A DNA stretch of 64,000 bases from Eutreptiella sp. 'Long Island Sound 2002' (taxonomy: Eukaryota > Euglenozoa > Euglenophyceae > Eutreptiales > Eutreptiaceae): NCBI GenBank assembly GCA_964036045.1, contig OZ038387.1:54530427-54594426 (forward strand). Reading direction: 5' to 3'. A model generated the notes under the pieces. That model saw only the letters and a program-made list of their open reading frames with translations, was not told the origin of the DNA and ran no database searches. The position numbers were made by a program, and so were the translations under genes. Of this stretch, positions 59,782-64,000 are shown in pieces; position 1 is the stretch's first letter; every line of letters begins with the position of its first letter.

Positions 59782-60663
59782 TCAGGGGTCTTGATTATCC
59801 CTTAACCGTCGCCTCCTGCGCTCCCACTGCCATTCACTCACGTCTGTGCTAAATCCCGACCCATACCTGCTGGAGCTCGACAAGTCCACTGAGCTCCCAG
59901 ACGATGATGACGTGTTGCTGGAGGAGTCTGTGGTGGTCACCAGCCCTGCCCCCACACTAGAGCGAGAACTCAACGCGCTGCTGGGGCCTGGGGACTCAAA
60001 AGAGGACACGTCAGACGGCACCGGTGACAAGCCCATCTCCTGCCAGAGGCGTGGTGCTTCCTCCTGCGCTTCGCGTCTCCTTTTGTTATTGGGGTGCTGT
60101 TCCCTGCCCTCCTCCGCTAAGGTATCAGCCGTGTCATTGCCCTCCACCTGCATATGTGATGGCGTCCATACAAATTTCAGCAAGGCCCCCACAGACCGCT
60201 GGAGGCAAAAAAATCGCTTCTCACAGGTCCCTGTGCCCTACCTCTCGTGACTTTACCCTCCACCAGTGGCGCTGCCATCTCGGGGACCATTCTGTGATCC
60301 CCTTATATACGTACTCCGAGTCCAGCACAATCACCATCTTTTCTGCCGCTCAGCGCTGCTCTAAAGCGTACAGGCCCCCCGCAACTCCCCACTGCTGACA
60401 CTTTGACACTCCGTTACCAGCACAGGCAACCCCATACTGTGTTCGTCCGTGTCCCCAAACCACGCCCCATAACCCGCCTGCCACCAACCCCGTACCTGCT
60501 TAGCCGACCCATCGGTGTACACCATTGTCCAACCATCCGCCCACAAAACCGCCAACCGCTGTACTACTCCATCTCTGTACTGTCCCCACTTTTGTTCGGA
60601 TGCCACTGACGTGGTTGGTTTCCTCGGGAAAACCCCTGGCGTAGGCACGCGCTGCTGAAACAT
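59782..60663 (-). pseudogene. RNase H domain and C-terminus of a decayed LINE
   Basis: Three frames in order give a complete RNase H motif set: YTDGSAKQVRGWWQAGYGAW (first Asp), SSGELRG (Glu), VLDSEYVYKGITEW (second Asp), then FVWTPSHMQVEGNDTADTLA (late His/Asp). Two frameshifts (about 60.36 and 60.2 kb) separate them. A Ser-rich tail ends at the stop at 59782. Confidence 0.6.
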
Positions 60664-60929
60664 CCTACCTGTAAACCATGCGTTTCATTGGTCGAGCAAG
60701 TGTTGTAAGTCCCCGCGAGACAGAGGTAGGTTCTTCTCTGCCCTCCAAACTTCCAGAACCCCAACCCACTGTGCGACAAAATTGCCCAACGATGAGTGTG
60801 TCGCAGGAAACGAGTCTCACAGCGCAAAGCCCACTAGGCCTTCAAAGCCGCCCATAGCGCCAGGCCTTGCGTGCTCTGCAGGGACAGGGCCGGCTCCTCC
60901 AGCAGTAATCGGCTGGGTTCCAAACCCCC

Positions 60930-61260
60930 CCCTTCTTCCCTCTAGACTAGGCCAAAGGCCTTGCATACCGTGTCAAAAATGAAGGGGGAAAACCGGCAGT
61001 GTTGCAATACAGGTTCATGGTCCTCTAAGCGCCGGCACATGGGGCACCGTTTATTTCCCACTCGGTGGCCCATCCTCCCCCCAATAGGCAGTTTCTTCTA
61101 GAGGACTCGTCGCATGAAATCCAGGTCCCATTGGGGCAGGAACAATCTATTGAATTGGCGCCAAACCTTGCTCGGTTGTCGAGGTTCCTCTGCGAAGCGT
61201 GCTTGCATACACGGCAGGATGCGCCGACGCCCCCAAGGCCGCCCCCCAACAATCGACTGC
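60930..61260 (-). pseudogene. LINE connection segment with Cys/His motif
   Basis: On the minus strand, fragments such as LPQWDLDFMRRVL, then a CPMCRR...H..C zinc-like motif (about 61.05-60.97 kb), in the position between RT and RNase H where many LINE ORF2 proteins carry such motifs. Frames are broken. Confidence 0.35.
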
Positions 61261-61903
61261 CAGTCCCCGCTCCCTGTCCCCCGGAGCATAGGACCGAATG
61301 CGCACGCCCTGCACATCCATATCATAGGCCATTTTATACGTTTATGCAGTCAGCCCCAAATGCTCTAACTTTACCACCCCTGCCACCACCAAGTCCCGTA
61401 ATTGCAGAACTCCTTTGCGCACCAACCTCGGGCAGACATAAGTCAGTCCGGTGTCTCCCCTAAAAAAACATTGAGTGCCACACTCCCATTTGCGGGAGTA
61501 GGTGCAGCGGAGGGGGGGGGGCCCTCCCCCCCCCCCCCCCCCCGCGGACCTGAGAATATGCGCGAAGCGCTCCCTGTAAAAAACTGGGCTTCTTCATAGT
61601 GACCGGCGCCAATTGGATGTATGGTAGGGTCACCTCATCGAGAATTAGACTGACTCGGCCTGCCCAAGCTGTAAACTTGGCGACGTGTTCCACCGGGAAC
61701 GTGTGTGGGCGATAGACTACCGCCATGAAAGACTAGGAATGAACCCATAGCGCGTATGAGGCCAAAGGTGCGTGGTCTAGCCCCCTCACCCCTCTTTGGC
61801 ATACTGAGGATCCCCATCGTGAGGTGCAAGGAGTTTACGCCCAAAGCGACCCGCTGAATCAAACTTAACTGTGAAATAGCTTTATCCACAGGCGCTCGTG
61901 TTG

Positions 61904-62973
61904 TCAAATACAGCACGGGTGCAATCCATGATGCAAAAAGATATGCCTTTTCATCATGCCCAGCGGTAGTGTCGCAAGGGTTGCTGGTCCATAGACACGC
62001 TGCCCCGACACATTCCCCAACAACACTCCTAAATATTTGACCCATGGCATAACCGTGACCCCTGCCACGGAAGTTGGCTGCGGTGTTCCCTCTGGCACTC
62101 TTACTACCGCAACCGTTTTAGCATAGTTCACCTTCAAGCCCGAAAAGTACCCAAACACATTCACGATATAGAGTAGTGCCCTCAGGTCGCTCTGCTGTGC
62201 TCGGCCGCACCCTGGCAGACAAAACAGTACATCCTCCGCGCAAAAAAGCACCCGGACTTTGCAATGAAGGCGCTCGAAGTCGTAGACCAAAAAGATCGTG
62301 ACCACATTGAAAAGTAGGGGGGAGAGCGGGTCTCCTTGCCTGATGCCACACTGTGGTCGGAACTCCACACTGGGCTCAAACCCCCATCCCACACAAAAGA
62401 GTTTGGGGCCTCCCATTGACAACAACAGTGAAACATATAAGACCGACGGACCTATGTACTCCAGCTACACCCGGAGAAATTGAAAGGAAACGGAGTCATA
62501 TGCTTTTTGAAAATCAACCGCAACCATCATTTGCTCTGCCTTGGACTCCCACTCCACTTTTTCAGTACCGCATTCTGCAAAGCTATGGGGCACATGTCTT
62601 GTGCTTGCACTACATGGGCGAACTTAGGAATACATTTCATCAATGAAACCGACCAAGAGTCCACAACCGCCCCCCGCAGGAGGAATGGTTTCATAGCTTC
62701 CTCCATTCTTGGGAAAAAAACCGATGAAAACTGCTGGTATAGCTCTGCCGGCATGCAGTCCACTCCAGCGGACGAGCCAGCTTTCAGCAACTTTGGAGCC
62801 GCCATGACAAAGTTTGTAGACAATGGCTTCATCAACAGGGGCAGGGCTGTGCGCACTTTCGCTAGCAAGGGCTGGCTCTCAATATATCTTCGGCACCCCC
62901 CCCCCCCCGCGCGCCACCCCGGACCGAAACTCTTTGAGTAGGGAGGAGGAGTAGGGAGGAAACCAAACAACAT
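61904..62973 (-). pseudogene. Reverse transcriptase domain of a decayed LINE
   Basis: The first piece (62973-62527) holds RT fingers: LLKAGSSAGVDCMPAELYQQ, SWSVSLMKCIPK, CPIALQNAVLKKW. The second holds VAVDFQKAYDSVSFQF, GIRQGDPLSPLLFNV, CAEDVLFC where active enzymes have (F/Y)ADD, a Gly/Lys segment and YLGVLLG. Sequence between VLKKW and VAVDF is missing (roughly 100 residues in complete RTs), and a stop follows SFQFLRV. With the altered catalytic Asp, this copy is dead. The endonuclease domain was not found upstream. Confidence 0.7.
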
Positions 62974-62974
62974 T

Positions 62975-64000
62975 AGACCAGAATCAGCGTGTGCTTAACC
63001 TTTGCTAAGCGCCTTGCCCTCCAACACAGTTTTGTCTATGGCTGCATTGATTGCCATCGTGCAGCATCAACTAGGAGGACAAATTTCGCTCGGAGCAGGT
63101 GAAGCAATTGCGGCAAAACTTGCTTCCTCGCCAAGAACATGCGGAACTGAAGAGGGACAGGCAGTGTCGCATCCACGACCGGGTGCGGGGCCACACAAGT
63201 GAATCCCTTTGCAATTGCACTATGCACATCAGTGTACTTTTCCTTAACATTGCCAGCCTCATCATACATCGGCACAGCAGATAGAGCATGTCCAAGGACG
63301 GCCAAAGCCAGGGTAAGCAACTGTATGCCTGCATTGGCTGTTCGGTCCGGTCAGTCAACCGTCAAAATCCAATACCCCCTACGGTAGGGGGGGGGGGGGT
63401 GGTCAAAGGGCTGTTGGAATGTGCCGGAAATTTGTGGTCCTAAACCGAAAGGTTGCTGCGCTGATCCTCGATGTGCTGGGAGAAAGAGAAACGGTGGGCC
63501 AGCATAGCAGTGCGGTGGCTCTTGGTGAGTGGCAAGAAGCCGATTAGCACCGCCATCTGCCAGGAGAGCAGCAACGTTTGAGGGATATAACTCAGGTGCA
63601 CAAAGGACACTGCAAATACTTTGCAAACGGTCCACAGGGGCTCCTCCGCCTGCTCACCTCATCATCTTCTATCCACTTCCGCCCCCAATGAGCTTCGATG
63701 ATGGCTTTCTTTCCCCCCTCCGGAACCGCTCAGGATATCAGCCACCTCAGAGAAAGACAAGGGTGTTGCTTCTTTGGCACCCCGTGAAAGGGAAACGGAA
63801 ACAGAAACCAAAGTCCAACGGTTTCAAAGGCCTCAATCCCCAAGGCCACCCGTGAACAAACTCGGCGCGAGCTTGGTCGCAAGACCCTACGGGGTCACAA
63901 GTGGTGCGCAAAAGACAGGGGGGGCACCCAAGCACTTAGCCAGACCGCTGGCCCTTTATTGTCACACCGAAAAAGCATCGGGAACAAGCGCAAGCACAAT
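62975..64000. other. No gene recognised
   Basis: Contains a small C/G-run hairpin near 63378-63401 (CCCCCTACGGTAGGGGG). Several short frames, none with motifs. Confidence 0.45.

Overview
The window is nuclear DNA of a GC-rich eukaryote. It has spliced genes with GT-AG introns, an ER-type multidomain thioredoxin (PDI-family) protein, LTR and non-LTR retrotransposon pieces, several DDE-like transposases, and many minisatellites and homopolymer runs. A large, transposon-rich algal or other protist genome fits best. I cannot name the species: there are no rRNA or organelle genes, and I saw no tRNA gene.

Host gene. I could assemble one host gene. It lies on the minus strand in five exons (57931-55308, 50860-50749, 50447-50046, 48828-48514, 14407-13919). 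The intron phases (2,0,0,0) all join correctly, giving about 1313 residues. It encodes an N-terminal hydrophobic anchor, a Cys-rich patch, a long Pro/Gln/Val repeat region, a thioredoxin-like domain lacking its first active-site Cys, an ERp29c-like helical domain, two classical thioredoxin domains (WCPHC and WCSYC) and a C-terminal NDQL resembling an ER-retention signal. Its fourth intron would be about 34 kb and holds most of the mobile DNA in the window.

Region by region. 1-2.8 kb (minus): LTR retrotransposon gag, then a retropepsin in the same frame behind a single UAG, with a probable initiator-tRNA primer-binding site at 2776-2787. 3.7-6.3 kb: a second gag-like remnant (minus) split by a 5'-truncated LINE (plus) with a 16-bp target-site duplication. 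7.4-9.1 kb: remnants of another LINE RNase H and a PIF/Harbinger-like transposase. 9.4-13.9 kb: no recognisable gene. 16.08-24.73 kb: a candidate 8.65-kb DNA transposon with terminal inverted repeats, carrying a spliced 2-oxoglutarate/Fe(II)-oxygenase-like gene, a coiled-coil ORF and a DDE-like transposase, and containing all of the CGTACG dyad arrays seen in the window. 25-32 kb: tandem-repeat fields with a few hypothetical ORFs. 32-42 kb: a three-copy Pro/Ser-rich gene family, a second DDE-like transposase, a 17-unit 149-bp array and a hypothetical gene. 42-47.5 kb: a degenerate large transposase-like gene and a hypothetical gene. 48.4-57.9 kb: exons 1-4 of the thioredoxin gene. 58.0-59.2 kb: a satellite-filled element with inverted termini just upstream of that gene. 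59.8-63 kb: a decayed LINE with RT and RNase H.

The clearest candidate for an undescribed system is the 16.08-24.73 kb element, a transposon that appears to carry a 2OG-dioxygenase-like protein beside its transposase. All family assignments come from motif reading only; no database search was possible.
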